Positions 42,276 to 53,253 of a stretch of DNA of 64,000 nt are shown here, piece by piece. This stretch comes from Parastagonospora avenae f. sp. tritici 18332-5. Taxonomy: Eukaryota > Ascomycota > Dothideomycetes > Pleosporales > Phaeosphaeriaceae. The stretch covers positions 124,001 to 188,000 of the forward strand of contig JAFJTR010000050.1 of assembly GCA_022559985.1 (NCBI GenBank). Direction: 5' to 3'. The notes below the pieces were generated by a model. It saw only the letters and a list, made by a program, of their open reading frames with translations, was not told the origin of the DNA and did no database searches. Within the stretch, counting starts at the first letter, position 1; each line of letters begins with the position of its first letter. Made by a program: the position numbers and the translations under genes.

Positions 42276-43166
42276 TCAGGAGGTCGCAGATTTATAGTAC
42301 GAGGGAGGTAGGGCGCGGCATTCCTCTTCAGAGAACCAACCAAGTATCACACCTCGGCGATCGATGACTTTTAAGTAGGGGGCGTAATCTAGCAGCTGGT
42401 TACGCCAAAGGTCTTTGCTGGTGAACACAATGGGGTAATCAAGGTCCCAGTGTCGCTCGTTGGGAAGGTCACAGCCTGTTGCGGCCTTGATGTTTAGTAG
42501 CTGCGGAGTCTCGCCAAACGCTGTTGTGAACAGTGCTTTCTAGTCTAGTGAGATTTCGCTTGTAGCTCCGTGCATGACGACACTTGGAATCGGTGCGTCC
42601 GTAAAGTATGTGTTGTTGGTATCTGCTCCGATACGTGTAACCACATATGACTCGTCCATGTATGCGGATGTTGTCCATCCGTCTATATGCGCATTGATAA
42701 TGTCCTTTAGCTCACGAGATTCGGCTGACTGCTCATCTTCAAGAGAGACGCTCATCTCGGGATCCCAGGAGTGCACAGTGAAGTAAGCAGTAAGGCCATC
42801 ATCAGACGGACGGGACAGACGGCAGTTATAGCAATCTTTCCGGCCAATCCATTCTGGACTTCGTGGCCACATGACGGTGGTTTCTCGCAACCGAGTCTTT
42901 TCGAAAATATATTCCACCTCTTGCCGGAAGGATTGGGACATATTACGGCATGTCGTCCAAAGAAAGGGCGGGTCATCGACTTGACGGAGGATGATATTTA
43001 TGATTTCTCGCGGAAGGCGCTGTTCTTCTTTCTTCTTAGCGATTTCTCCCAAGGCCAAGTCACTCAACGTATGTCGCAGTAACTGTGGCTGCTCGGAGCT
43101 CGGGGCTGTCATTGAGGTTGGGGGGTATCGCTGGAACCCAGCCGGTGATGGAGTTGTGTTGGACAT
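42276..43166 (-). pseudogene. F-box-like gene interrupted by one in-frame stop
   Basis: From the ATG at 43166 (MSNTTPSPAGFQRY) 208 codons are open to a TAG at 42540-42542. The same frame then continues for 87 protein-like codons (ALFTTAFGETPQLLNIKAA, WDLDYPIVFTSKDLW, KVIDRRGVILGWFSEEEC) to a TGA at 42276. The segment LPREIINIILRQVDDPPFLW is F-box-like, as in the large fungal F-box families. Restoring CAG at the stop (a C-to-T change) gives one 296-residue protein. A weak alternative is a 45-nt intron ending ACTAG, but its donor (GTCGTC) is non-consensus. If translated as is, a 208-residue truncated protein results. Confidence 0.6.
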
Positions 43167-43421
43167 TACCGAGGATTGGGTGGAGGGAGCGTGCAGTTGA
43201 TGGTCGTTGAACAGTTGGTTGTTGTTTCGATAAGAGGTAGGTCTGAGAAATACTCGAGGTGGTGAGAGTATTTTATCCTCGGTATGCGCGAGTCCTGCAC
43301 AGTGATCGTATCGTCGCGATTCACCTCTCGAATCTAATTACGCCAATTGTAGGATTCTTTTCGCTCTGGCGGTGGTGTGAAAGCACAACATTGTCCTAAT
43401 GATTGATTTTGGCCCAGTGTC

Positions 43422-44900
43422 CTATCTCACCGGGCTTGCGGTCCGGTCCGCAGAGCTGCTGGTCCTACCTGTGCCCACACCGGAAGCTAGCAGCTCGAGT
43501 CTTGACGCTTGCACTCTGTGCTTCTTCATGACCTCCACCCACTCTTCCTCGACAACTTGCTCCCGAGTGTCTTGGTCATCACTGTTGTCGAGCTCAGCTT
43601 TCAGGTCTTCCTCGAGGAGTGCAATCATCATGCTGAAATCACCGCCGAGTCTTCCGAGGGAGCCAGCACAGTAAAGTACTTGGGTAAGAAGCGAGTCTCG
43701 TGCGGAGTGGTCCTGCACATTGGGCAGATACTCTCGCAGCATCTCAAACAGTATCTCGACGAGATGCAGAGGGAAAGTGGCCAGCGCGGATGGTATCGGC
43801 TGCAATGTGTTGGTTTGAGTGGTTGACTTGACGGATGGGGCGCTCTCTTCAGATCCTGGGGCTGGCAGCGCAGATGGGAAGATACTCTTGTACATGGAAA
43901 TAATAGCAAAACTTTGCTCTCGGAATATTTCGAGGTACTTTTTCAGATACTTTTCTGTCTGTTGGCCCACCGCCCACCCTGCGTCTCCTTTGGCAGTGCC
44001 TTTGATCCTTCGCTCTGACTCTTGATCGGCGAGCTCACGTAGCGGGTCCAGGGCGGTTAGCATCGACTCCAAACATGCTAGACGGCATACTAGGAACAGC
44101 GCGCCAAGACTTCCCTCTCCCTTGCCGATGCTGGTCTGCTTCGTTGACCAAGACTCGTCCAGCTCAGGAGCTACTCGTCGTAGCCAGCCAATGGTGCGCA
44201 TCGCACCTGCCAGTTTGATGCCTTGGGATTGTAATGAATTCACAAGGTTCGACGTCATAGTCTTCATCTCTTGCTCGGCCTGGGATGTCAAGGAGGATAT
44301 GAGCTGCGAGTTGGGGTAGAGCGTGTGCAGGCGCTTGATGTGGGCATGGAGGTCCAAAGCCGAGGCATAGTTGGCATTGGAGGTGGTAGTCGAGGTGGTA
44401 GCTTGCGATGCCGCTGTTGAGGAGGAGATGGCCGTGGACAGGAGAGTGGGTAGATCGAGCACATCCGTGACGCGGTCTACGTTCCTGGCCAGTAGCATTG
44501 CCTTTCTCCGCCGGTCGAGTATGGCATTCTCTGAGCTCTTGCTGTATTTCTCCGAGAAGGTGTGTGCAGCTGTTTCCAGCTTGGGCAGCTCCGCCTGTAT
44601 CGTGCCTGCATCTTTGCCTAGTTGGGGTAACGTGTCGCGGAGGTGCAGCAGGTGGTCGGTAGAGGTTATGATGGGCTTGTGGGAGCGTTTCGAGAGCGAT
44701 TGGAGCGAACGAAGAACGGACTGTGAGCTTTGTGACAGCGAATGCTGCTCTGAGGAAGTCAGGGCATCTAGTGGCAGCGTGGTGAGGCGTGCGAGATATG
44801 TGTTGGTGACAGCGTCGTTGGGAGATGGCCGCAATCGGGCGTCTTGTGCGTCTTGCGCGTCAAAGCAGGGTATGAGCAGCTCGTACAGCGGGTCTGCCAT
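43422..44900 (-). CDS. COG8: Conserved oligomeric Golgi complex subunit 8 (Dor1 family), 492 aa
   Basis: Single exon from the ATG of MADPLYELLIPCF. The N-terminal half is a helical/coiled-coil region typical of the Dor1/COG8 family: YLARLTTLPLDAL, HTFSEKYSKSSENAILDRRRK, the segment DRVTDVLDLPTLLSTAI, and a module YASALDLHAHIKRLHTLYP corresponding to the conserved 'Y.eALdl..hv.rL'. The C-terminal half continues the helical-rod fold, with MRTIGWLRRVAPELDE and LACLESMLTALDPLRELAD. The COG complex tethers retrograde vesicles at the Golgi. The C-terminus is charged and Ser-rich. The start lies 198 bp from the divergent UBE2O-like gene, with a shared promoter. Confidence 0.88.
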   Translation of the reverse strand: MADPLYELLIPCFDAQDAQDARLRPSPNDAVTNTYLARLTTLPLDALTSSEQHSLSQSSQSVLRSLQSLSKRSHKPIITSTDHLLHLRDTLPQLGKDAGTIQAELPKLETAAHTFSEKYSKSSENAILDRRRKAMLLARNVDRVTDVLDLPTLLSTAISSSTAASQATTSTTTSNANYASALDLHAHIKRLHTLYPNSQLISSLTSQAEQEMKTMTSNLVNSLQSQGIKLAGAMRTIGWLRRVAPELDESWSTKQTSIGKGEGSLGALFLVCRLACLESMLTALDPLRELADQESERRIKGTAKGDAGWAVGQQTEKYLKKYLEIFREQSFAIISMYKSIFPSALPAPGSEESAPSVKSTTQTNTLQPIPSALATFPLHLVEILFEMLREYLPNVQDHSARDSLLTQVLYCAGSLGRLGGDFSMMIALLEEDLKAELDNSDDQDTREQVVEEEWVEVMKKHRVQASRLELLASGVGTGRTSSSADRTASPVR

Positions 44901-45098
44901 GGTGAAGGCTGGACTGAAGCTGTCTCAGGTGTCGCCCACACGTCGACATTCACTCTAGCGGGGGATTGCGGACTTCGCGCGGAGGTGCTGGACAGGGATG
45001 GCAGCTGTACCCTGTCTCTTGGCGGCGCTACGCTAAAAGCGAGACGAACCGCGAGCTTGCCTTCACATGCACGTCTTTGTGGCCCGCAGCGATGAGCA

Positions 45099-48000
45099 AT
45101 GGACCGACGCACTGACAGTAATCACGACACCAACATTCCGGACGGCGACAGCAACAACCCGGACCAGCCCAGCGTTATCGAGCGCTTTCTATCCAATCTC
45201 TTCGAAGACCGATTCCTGACCGACCGCCCCGCAAATACCGCGACATCACCGAGTTTGCCCCAGTCACAGTCGCGGGCGCAGCCTTCCAACAACCTCGTGC
45301 CTTTTTTCAGCGCAGACAGCGTCCTCGCCACGCGTCTTAATAGTGAAGACCAGCGCCAAGAGCATAGAAGAGGAAGCGACGACGCACCCACACTACCAGC
45401 ACCGCCAATGCAACGCCCGCACGATGTCGTCTTCTGCGTCGAAGATACCATTGGCTTGAAGGACGACAAATACAGCGTCGGAGTTGTGGATAGATCCTTT
45501 GGCGATGTCGACAGCCACCAGCCACGGCCGCAGCGCGACTACAGCGAAGACATTGAGCGCCATGCTGACATCTCGCAAGAAGAATTTGCCAAGTTCATGA
45601 AGGAGGGCATACCGGCAAGGGGCACGGTTCTGGTCTCATGGCAGACACAGCTGAAGACGGAACTCGTACCCGAGGCGAAGCTGCAGCTGCTCGACCGCGC
45701 GCTTTATGTCGGCGACGTGGTGAAGAGGAACGCTGACGAACACATGAGTGGGACCGTCGTAGGCACCAGCGCCGTCTGCACTCTCTTCCCTGCCAACCAG
45801 TACAACGGCGGCCAGATTACGCAAGCCATCAGCGACGACCTCTCGATACGAAACATACCCGCCGACGAGCTTCTCAACGTGCACGAGTTCAACGAGGGCG
45901 CCATAGTCGTGTACGGCGACTGGGTGGGGCGCATCGAAAATGTCTACGACGAGGTGACGGTCAAGCTGTCGAACAACTCAGTCGTTGTGGTCGAAGATCC
46001 CAGCGAGCTAGAACACGACGAGGTCGGCATAGAGCGACTCAGTGTCGGAGACACAGTCAAGACAAAGAAGGGCAACCTGCGAAGAGGTCACTGGAGGTAT
46101 GGCGTCTTCGACCCACACGTGCGACCGGAGGGCATTATAGTCGAGACGCGCACCATCGAGATAGATGTGCAGTGGCTAGCAAGGAGCATCAGCGCCAGCA
46201 ACACCAGTCTGTCTGCCGAGGAGCCACCAGCCACACTCGGCCCCGACGAATTCGAGAGTTCTACCTTTTTCCGATACGACGCCTCTGGAAGCTCTGCAAA
46301 TACACTCCCCTTGTCTTCAAATGGCACAGACCGCATGTATCATGTCACCGATGTGGCGGTTGGAGACCGAGTGCGCTTCAAGGACATCGCGGGTGCTGCT
46401 GTCAAGTACGACGGCACCCACACCCTACCGAACGGCTACCCGCAAGGCAAAGTGACACGCATCGCACGCACAGAATCGTTAGGCTATGATTTGAATGTTT
46501 TCCTTGTCATGCAAACACACACCAAGGTCACTGTACAGTGGCAGGATCTGACCACTACCGAACACCTCAGCATAGACCTCTTACCAGATCCGAATGTAGA
46601 AGACGACGATGAAGTCTGGCCTGGCGAGGTCGTCTTCTCCAAGGAGGGACGCGAAGGCGACAGCTCAGAAGAGACATGGACCAAGAAGCCTGCCAAGGTA
46701 GGAGTGGTACAGGCTGTCAAGTCGCGCGACCGCATCGCCCAAGTACGGTGGTTCGCAAAGCCTTCTATTGAGTTTTTTGGCCCTGATCTCCTCAGACCTT
46801 CTTCTACAGGGAAGCTGAATGAGCAGATTGAGGATGTCAGCTTGTATGATATCTACTCTTTCCCCGCCCTGACACGACGGCGCAACGACTTTGTTCTGCT
46901 CCATCCCGATTCCATCGAAGGCATGCAAGGACCCCTGAACATCACCGGACCTGACTGGTTCGGCGAGGTCATCGACTTGGGTCTAGATGGCAAGCTCACT
47001 GTCCGCCTTGGTGCAGCAAAGCCTGTCGTCGATGTTAGAGTATCTTACGAGGGCGTCACTCTCGCTTATAGCAGTGACATGGATGATGAGTTTTTGAATA
47101 ACATGGGTGGAGTGGATGGAGACTCTCTTGACGACTCGGAAGATGACATCTCAGACTTCGATTCTGCATCATTCAACGAGATGTGGATTGAGTATGAGGG
47201 AATGGATGGCGAGGTACCAGTCGGCGACGACGAAGAGTGGTCAACGGAAGAAGAGGATGACGACGACGACGACATTTCAATGCCAGATCTGGTAGAACAA
47301 GACGAGGTTAACACATCGAAGACTACACCCGAAACTAAGTCACCTGTTGCAAAAGAAGAGCGAGATGACATATCACCACCAGACCCAGATGCACCCTCAC
47401 CAATTGCCGAGGACAAGAAAGATCTAGATTCGGACACTCCTGCATCCTTCCTCATCCTCGACACCCTACCGCCATCGAACCACCGCTACCTCCACTATTC
47501 TTCCGCATCGTCATCGGCCTTCGTGCGGAGGATTGGCAAAGAACACAAAATTCTCAGCACCTCCTTACCACCCAACATCTTCGTCCGCACATGGGAATGT
47601 CGCCTCGACCTCCTCCGCGTCATGATGATTGGCCCCAACGAGACGCCATACGAATACGCACCCTTTGTCATCGACTTCCACCTCCCCTCCACATACCCAC
47701 AAACGCCCCCCGACGCCTTCTTCCACAGCTGGACCAACGGCAACGGCCCCGTCAACCCCAACCTCTACGAAGACGGCAAAATCTGCCTCAGCTTACTGGG
47801 TACATGGCACACGGACGAGCGCAACGAGAGTTGGAGTCCCGCCAAGAGTACGCTCCTCCAGGTCCTCGTATCTGTCATGGGCCTGGTTCTTGTTAAGGAA
47901 CCGTACTACAACGAAGCGGGATATGAAGTCCATCGCTCTGCGCCTGAGACGAAACTTAGCAGCGCGTTGTATACTGAGCGAGCGTATTTCCGCGCTCGTG

Positions 48001-48251
48001 CTTTCATCACGCATGCACTTAGCAACGACGTCGAGCCGTTTAGACAGGAGTTGGACTATTTGTACCGCAGCCCAGCGGATGGTGCACCGAGGTTACTCGA
48101 TAAGGCGATTGAGGCGGCGAAGGAAGTTGTAGAGCGCAGCGCTGAGACCGATCAAGATGGCGAGAGGGATGGTATGAGGACGATGAGTCTTGGTGCTGTT
48201 GTCATGTTGAAGAGACAGATTGAGAAGCTGGAGGGGTTGAAGGGGACGTAA
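45099..48251 (+). CDS. UBE2O-like giant ubiquitin-conjugating enzyme, 1050 aa
   Basis: A single 3.15-kb exon. The C-terminal UBC domain (about residues 795-960) has YAPFVIDFHLPSTYPQTPP, then NPNLYEDGKICLSLLGTW with catalytic Cys896, then STLLQVLVSVMGLVLVKEPYYNEAG, a near-exact match to the E2 O family pattern. The N-terminal ~650 residues contain repeated SH3/KOW-like beta segments (GDVVKRNADEHMSGTVVG, GDTVKTKKGNLRRGHWRYGVF, GEVVFSKEG) corresponding to CR1/CR2 substrate-binding regions. A strongly acidic stretch (about 660-740) links the two halves. E2 O enzymes act as combined E2/E3, ubiquitinating misassembled or orphan proteins. The absence of introns in so long a gene is notable. Confidence 0.94.
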   Translation: MDRRTDSNHDTNIPDGDSNNPDQPSVIERFLSNLFEDRFLTDRPANTATSPSLPQSQSRAQPSNNLVPFFSADSVLATRLNSEDQRQEHRRGSDDAPTLPAPPMQRPHDVVFCVEDTIGLKDDKYSVGVVDRSFGDVDSHQPRPQRDYSEDIERHADISQEEFAKFMKEGIPARGTVLVSWQTQLKTELVPEAKLQLLDRALYVGDVVKRNADEHMSGTVVGTSAVCTLFPANQYNGGQITQAISDDLSIRNIPADELLNVHEFNEGAIVVYGDWVGRIENVYDEVTVKLSNNSVVVVEDPSELEHDEVGIERLSVGDTVKTKKGNLRRGHWRYGVFDPHVRPEGIIVETRTIEIDVQWLARSISASNTSLSAEEPPATLGPDEFESSTFFRYDASGSSANTLPLSSNGTDRMYHVTDVAVGDRVRFKDIAGAAVKYDGTHTLPNGYPQGKVTRIARTESLGYDLNVFLVMQTHTKVTVQWQDLTTTEHLSIDLLPDPNVEDDDEVWPGEVVFSKEGREGDSSEETWTKKPAKVGVVQAVKSRDRIAQVRWFAKPSIEFFGPDLLRPSSTGKLNEQIEDVSLYDIYSFPALTRRRNDFVLLHPDSIEGMQGPLNITGPDWFGEVIDLGLDGKLTVRLGAAKPVVDVRVSYEGVTLAYSSDMDDEFLNNMGGVDGDSLDDSEDDISDFDSASFNEMWIEYEGMDGEVPVGDDEEWSTEEEDDDDDDISMPDLVEQDEVNTSKTTPETKSPVAKEERDDISPPDPDAPSPIAEDKKDLDSDTPASFLILDTLPPSNHRYLHYSSASSSAFVRRIGKEHKILSTSLPPNIFVRTWECRLDLLRVMMIGPNETPYEYAPFVIDFHLPSTYPQTPPDAFFHSWTNGNGPVNPNLYEDGKICLSLLGTWHTDERNESWSPAKSTLLQVLVSVMGLVLVKEPYYNEAGYEVHRSAPETKLSSALYTERAYFRARAFITHALSNDVEPFRQELDYLYRSPADGAPRLLDKAIEAAKEVVERSAETDQDGERDGMRTMSLGAVVMLKRQIEKLEGLKGT

Positions 48252-48395
48252 GCGTATCAACGTTGTCAAAATAAAGTCTAATCGAGATTCCAAATTAGAT
48301 TAACATGTCTATTGTTGAATGTCAAACGTAGCGCCGCAAATGAAGCAACGTAAAGCAAAGCACTCACACCGCAGTCTTCTCATCGAGCAACAAGT

Positions 48396-49532
48396 CTACT
48401 CCGCGATCACCACCTCAGGAAACCTCCCATTCCCCCCATCCAACAACACCTCCTCTCCATCCTTAAACACCATGTCCAAAAACGCAACCGCATACGTGAC
48501 AACAATCTCCATCATCCTCCCCCCCTCAACCGTCCCCAGCACCTCCCCCACCTCCACCGGCAACCCCTCCCCCAACCCCAACACGTCCACAATTCTTGGC
48601 AAATCCGAAAAACTATAATGCGCACTCTTCTTCACTTCCACCTCCCTCTTCCAGCCCGTGAGCCTCGGCCAGATTGCTTTCCACGTTGGATCGGTCGCCT
48701 GTGTTTTGTTCTCATGCCCCATGAGCATGAACGGCCGATTCAGGCCAGCGGTGATCACGGCGCCAAAGAAGCTGCCGTCGAGGTTGATGCCCGCGCCGAT
48801 CGACGCGTCCTGCAGCATCGCTTCGGCCGCCGCCGCGCCGCCGAAAGAATGGCCCATCGCAGCGACTTTGCTGGGTTTGTGCTGCCCAGGGAACAACATG
48901 TTAGTAACTGTCGAATTGGATAGTTGGGCGCGCACGAAGGCTATATCCGCGACGCGGGTGGACAGGGCGAGGGATAGGTCGTCGTCGGATTCGATATTCG
49001 TGCCCTGGATTATACTACCGTTGGGGAATTCGACGAAGTCGGAGTCGTAGGGGTGGTCGATTGAAATCACGAGATACCCGGCTGCGGCGATGTTTTGGAG
49101 GATGCTGGTGTAGAGTAGGCGCGAGGTGGAGAGGGCGCCGGAGAAGAGTATGATGGGGAGGGAGGAGGCGGGACAAGCATTGTGCTTTGCGACTTTGTTC
49201 GAGCAGCTTGAAAGCTGGAGGGATTGGAAGGTACCGTTGGGCAGGCCGTAGGCGCCGTATTTTGAGTCTTGGGCGGCGGCTGTCGAGGGGGGCATGTATG
49301 GTATGGTGGTATTCTTGGAACAGGTTTTGATGGGATTGAAGCTGGATATCATGATTGAGCGGGGACGGGAGTCTTTTGCATAGGGGTCGAGGCGGTCGGT
49401 GTCTGTTAGGGATGCGGTTGTGATTGAGACGGAGAAGGGGGGGGATCCCACGACTGGGATGACGGTGGCGGTTGTGAGTTGGGAGAGGAAGAGAGATAGT
49501 GCTGTAAACAGAAGGGTGGTTTTGAGTGACAT
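48396..49532 (-). CDS. Secreted alpha/beta-hydrolase, PAF-acetylhydrolase-like, 378 aa
   Basis: Single exon. The ATG at 49532 begins a signal peptide (MSLKTTLLFTALSLFLSQLT); an in-frame TTG 13 codons earlier was rejected. The nucleophile elbow GHSFGG lies in VAAMGHSFGGAAAAEAML, the acid in GINLDGSFFGAV and the His in KKSAHYSFSDLP. Order and spacing fit the platelet-activating factor acetylhydrolase (plasma/isoform II) family, with IDHPYDSDFVEFPNG before the elbow as in that family. Such enzymes hydrolyse short-chain or oxidised phospholipid esters. Fungal secreted members may instead be lipases or esterases. Several N-glycosylation sequons are present. Confidence 0.88.
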   Translation of the reverse strand: MSLKTTLLFTALSLFLSQLTTATVIPVVGSPPFSVSITTASLTDTDRLDPYAKDSRPRSIMISSFNPIKTCSKNTTIPYMPPSTAAAQDSKYGAYGLPNGTFQSLQLSSCSNKVAKHNACPASSLPIILFSGALSTSRLLYTSILQNIAAAGYLVISIDHPYDSDFVEFPNGSIIQGTNIESDDDLSLALSTRVADIAFVRAQLSNSTVTNMLFPGQHKPSKVAAMGHSFGGAAAAEAMLQDASIGAGINLDGSFFGAVITAGLNRPFMLMGHENKTQATDPTWKAIWPRLTGWKREVEVKKSAHYSFSDLPRIVDVLGLGEGLPVEVGEVLGTVEGGRMMEIVVTYAVAFLDMVFKDGEEVLLDGGNGRFPEVVIAE

Positions 49533-50173
49533 GATTGCAAAGCCGGACTTGTGCGTTGAAGACTGGGACAAGACTGAAGGACTGAAGGACTGAATGAACC
49601 AGTTGGGTGTGATGCTTATGAGACTTGCCTCACCTTGCCTTTATACATCCAAATGTCAGAGCCGATACCACAGTCGCTCCAAGCCATGAGTCTCTACGAG
49701 CGTTCTATCAAGTCCTCATCTGGTCAAGCGCATAGAAGCTCTAGAATAGTCGCGAAGATCGGCATAGAAGAATCGCGTGGCTGTATGCATCTAAGCCGCA
49801 CCGCCACGCACTTCTCGTGCACCATGACAGATGTAATAAGACTTGCCAGAAATATTTGTGGACCATAATGAGCATGGTAGCACGATTCTTTCGAGCACTG
49901 CGTAGAGTTCTCCTTGTGTACATCGTCTAGGCCCGAAGAGGTTTAAACGCGCTGTTTCGCTTCCTAATGCGGTCAGGCTTCTTCGCCAGTCGGACCGGCT
50001 GCCTCAGTATACCATCTGTCATACGCGCCGTACCACTGCCAAAAGCATACACAACCCTTTCTTCAAGGACCTCGCGTGGTAGCAAACACCACATTTATCA
50101 GGGTGTAGCGAGATTTGAGCGCCAGAAATCGAGACGCTGTATACACTCCCCTTTCGCTCTAGTTGCGTACGCC
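49533..50173. other. Divergent intergenic region
   Basis: 641 bp between the secreted esterase (reverse) and the Zn2Cys6 regulator (forward). No coding sequence or repeat is supported. Confidence 0.5.
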
Positions 50174-51771
50174 ATGCCGACAGAGATTGGTCCATTCGAC
50201 GGGCGTAAAGCACGAAGGAAACGCTGCGATGCTTGTGTCCAGCGACGAATCAAAGTGAGTGGCTTTGTACCGTGTGTGTATGTGGTGGAGCTAATGGCAG
50301 CAAGTGTCGCGACGGCATGCCTTGCAACAATTGCAAGCGTGCGGGACGATTGTGCACTATGGCCATAGAGTCAAATGCTCTGATGCCCGTATTCGTTAGC
50401 GAGAAGCCAAGCTCTAGGGCCAAAGCCAAAGAAAATGGCATCCCTCAAGAGTCTCAAACGGTTATGCGTTTGCCGCGATCGGTAGTAGGGCTACAGGAGC
50501 AAGATCGCGCCCTTCCGTACTTCTTTGCATCGTTCCTACCGATGAACGTTCTAGCAAATGACGATTCGATTAAGTCTGAAATACTGACGATGACAAAGAA
50601 GTCCTCAGCATTGAGAGATGCTGTCCAGGCTATAGGCATTCTTCATCGTGACCAGCAGGTCCAAATTAGTCTCAATTCTTCCATCGAGGCGCATCCAAGA
50701 TACAAAGCTCTACAGGCGTACGACCGAGCCGTCCGCGCTATGCAAGGTCTGATCACATCGAAAACCTTCTTGGACGATCCATCAGCCCTCTGGACAACAT
50801 TTCTTTTGGGGCTATTCGAGGTATGCAGCCGGCGTAGGAATGTTGCGACTCAAGACTGACATGTTGCAGTTGATGCGCGATTCGACAGGAACTAACTGGC
50901 TATCGCACTTCTTGCAGGGCACCTGTACGATACTTCGTCTCCAGCATCCTGAGACTCTTGCCAGTCCAGGGGAATACAACTTGCGAAAACGAAAGTTCTT
51001 CTTCGCGACGCGCATCTTCGAGATAGCCCGGGCTCTTATTTACTCTGAGCCTACCTTCCTCAGTGCACCTGAGTGGGTCACGGCGATATCGAAACTGAGG
51101 GAGTCCGCGGGCGCGACCGCTTGTCATCCAAAAGAAGCGTTGTTCGACATCTTACCAATCGTCGCCGAGCTGAGTATTCGTACATACCAATTCTGCGAGA
51201 CTATCGATGAGTTCTCGCTGGAGATGCAGTGCTTCCTCATACAGTCGTTGGCGGATGAAGGTATGCTCCTGCAGCGTTCTCTACTGCAGTGGTGCGTAGA
51301 TGCCGATAGATGGCCACGAGATCCACGGCGTCTGACTCCTTACGATGTCGAACTATCCATTGCCTATAGCTACTACGTAAGTCGATGAATTACCAATGTT
51401 TTGTGGGTGTTACTAACCTTGTTTTCTTCATCTGGCAGCACGCGATTAGTATCTATCTCTCAGGCACATACGACTATCATTCGCATTGGAGCTGGCCAGG
51501 CGCGCCCTGCGCACCCATACTACCTCGAAGCCAGATCGATTGGCACGTCGTAGAAGTCCTTCGCTTGAGCCAAGAACTGCTTGCCTCAGGCGTTTCAGGT
51601 GTCCTATTATTCTTCCCTTTGCGGGTCGCCGGAGCTAGAGCTATTGATAAAGAGTCAAGGAGCACTATCTTAGATCTGCTGCATACTACTGCGAGGCGTG
51701 GTTTCATCGTAGCGGAGGCCTTCACTGCTGATCTTTCCGATCTGTGGGCGAGTCAAAGTTCTTTCTGTTGA
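50174..51771 (+). CDS. Zn2Cys6 transcription factor, 478 aa
   Basis: Four exons: 50174..50254, 50305..50820, 50870..51376 and 51439..51771; introns of 50, 49 and 62 nt, all phase 0. The binuclear zinc cluster is split by the first intron: RCDACVQRRIK joins CRDGMPCNNCKRAGRLC, giving CxxCx6Cx5CxxCx6C. The C-terminal domain (PYFFASFLPMNVL, LRDAVQAIGILH, RYKALQAYDRAVRAMQGLI, DPSALWTTFLLGLFELM) is the helical fungal-specific regulatory domain of the DUF3468 type. It is nuclear. Targets are unknown; neighbours are secreted proteins, so it may control one of them. No partner cluster is apparent. Confidence 0.92.
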
Positions 51772-52622
51772 TGAACATCCCACGGAAAGCTTGTCGAGTG
51801 AGGAGTGGTGAGTCAAATTTTCACCAAGCTTCGGAAGGCCGACGATAGATGCGATCTTATGCATCAGCGACATAGCACCGTCGATATGCCGGGACCGAAA
51901 TGACGATCACCCGCCAACAATAGCGACGGCTTCCCCACAGTTCATGCCTTCCGGAGTTCATCTTTTTTAAGACCTTTGAATGCGCTCATTGTAATTATTC
52001 GGCAGGGCTGAGGTTTATGCGCTCAGGTCAAGTGTTTCGAAACAAGCCGCGCGACCCCAACGAACTCTACCTTGCGAAAATCAAGATCTCTGGACCACCG
52101 CCAAGTGGTGAAACAATCTGGGCGCCCCGCAAAGCTGACCTCATTTCCGCCAGGTCCGGCCAAAATTCTGAGGCGTCGTGGGATGGACTCTGTTGTTGCT
52201 GTCTACATGACACGTAATGAAGGTAACTTCTAGCAAGTGCCACCCCTCGGCCCGGCTTTTAGCTTGAGCCACCCCCAAAACGGCTCCGCGAAAGTAAGCT
52301 GACAGGGAACACGCCGAAACCACGAACAATCGCAAGGCATATCGTTGCTCCTTTTCAAGTCTGCGCCAATCTGTGCTCACCGCTGGTGACGTTGCCCATT
52401 GCTTTCCTCGCATTCGATGGTCGCTCTTGGCGTAGATTTCCCATTTATTGTCACTCGCCCTTGCGTGATATCACATATGCTTGCCGTTCACAGTAACTCA
52501 GTGTACGACTTCTGAACTATCACAGTATCAAAACCATCATAGGCAGAAATCTCTGCTTATTCCCCAACTACTTCTCAATTACGCCGCCCAGAAATTTCAA
52601 TATCCTCACAGCATCACTCAAC
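51772..52622. other. Intergenic region
   Basis: About 0.85 kb with the 3' flank of the Zn2Cys6 gene and the promoter of the small secreted protein gene. No coding sequence supported. Confidence 0.5.
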
Positions 52623-53253
52623 ATGTACACAACACTCATCCTCAGCACTTTGAGTGCCTTGACCATCGCATCACCACTTGTCAAACGCCAAGCTTCAGAG
52701 CCAGACAGCGCATCTACCTGGACAGCTGCTCCCGGCTTCAAGACAACGTGCGATACATCATCCGACAAAGTCATCATCCTTTCCGCAGGTTCTGAACTCG
52801 ACATTCTGATCAACGATGCATGTGCTGAGATGATGCCGCCATGCGCCTACCAAGACCGTCTTCCTGCGGGCACCGTCTGTATCCTACCAACTACCTGGCC
52901 ACTTAGCGGCCCCGTCGAAAGCAAGCAGTCAGCGAAGACCAAGTCAGCGGAGGGAAGCGAGGAGAGTGAATCCGAAGTGAAGTGTAAGCCTTGACAACCA
53001 CCACAGGTCCATGACTGCGCATACTAACAGAATCTCAGTCTCCGTCACTCCAGCACAGCAGCCTGAAGGCTCACCAGGCGTGTTCTGGTCAAAGGAAGAG
53101 TGCTTTGGCTACTTTGCGCAGGTTCTTGAGAAGCAGGAGTCGGAAGGCGGATGCCATTCTGACAAGGGCTTGGGACTGGGCAAGATCACGGCTGGAGGCG
53201 ACACTTCGCTCAAGGATGCTGTGTTCGAGGTTATCATTGCGGCGGCGGAGTAG
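52623..53253 (+). CDS. Secreted cysteine-containing protein, candidate effector, 191 aa
   Basis: Exons 52623..52983 and 53039..53253, with a 55-nt intron. Signal peptide MYTTLILSTLSALTIASP is followed by a dibasic VKR site before QASEPDSA, suggesting Kex2 processing. The mature chain has six cysteines (TCDTS, DACAEMMPPC, GTVC, EECFGYF, GGCH) that could form three disulfides. A central charged, low-complexity linker (SKQSAKTKSAEGSEESES) spans the splice site. There is no known domain. Small size, secretion and even Cys number are the properties used to nominate fungal effectors, but nothing shows an interaction with a host. Confidence 0.78.

Noticed and set aside
49530..49571. In-frame TTG/GTG codons upstream of several genes (for example 49571, 59509, 27850, 3417)
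   Set aside because: Fungal nuclear genes start at ATG; the first ATG in each case gives a proper N-terminus or signal peptide.
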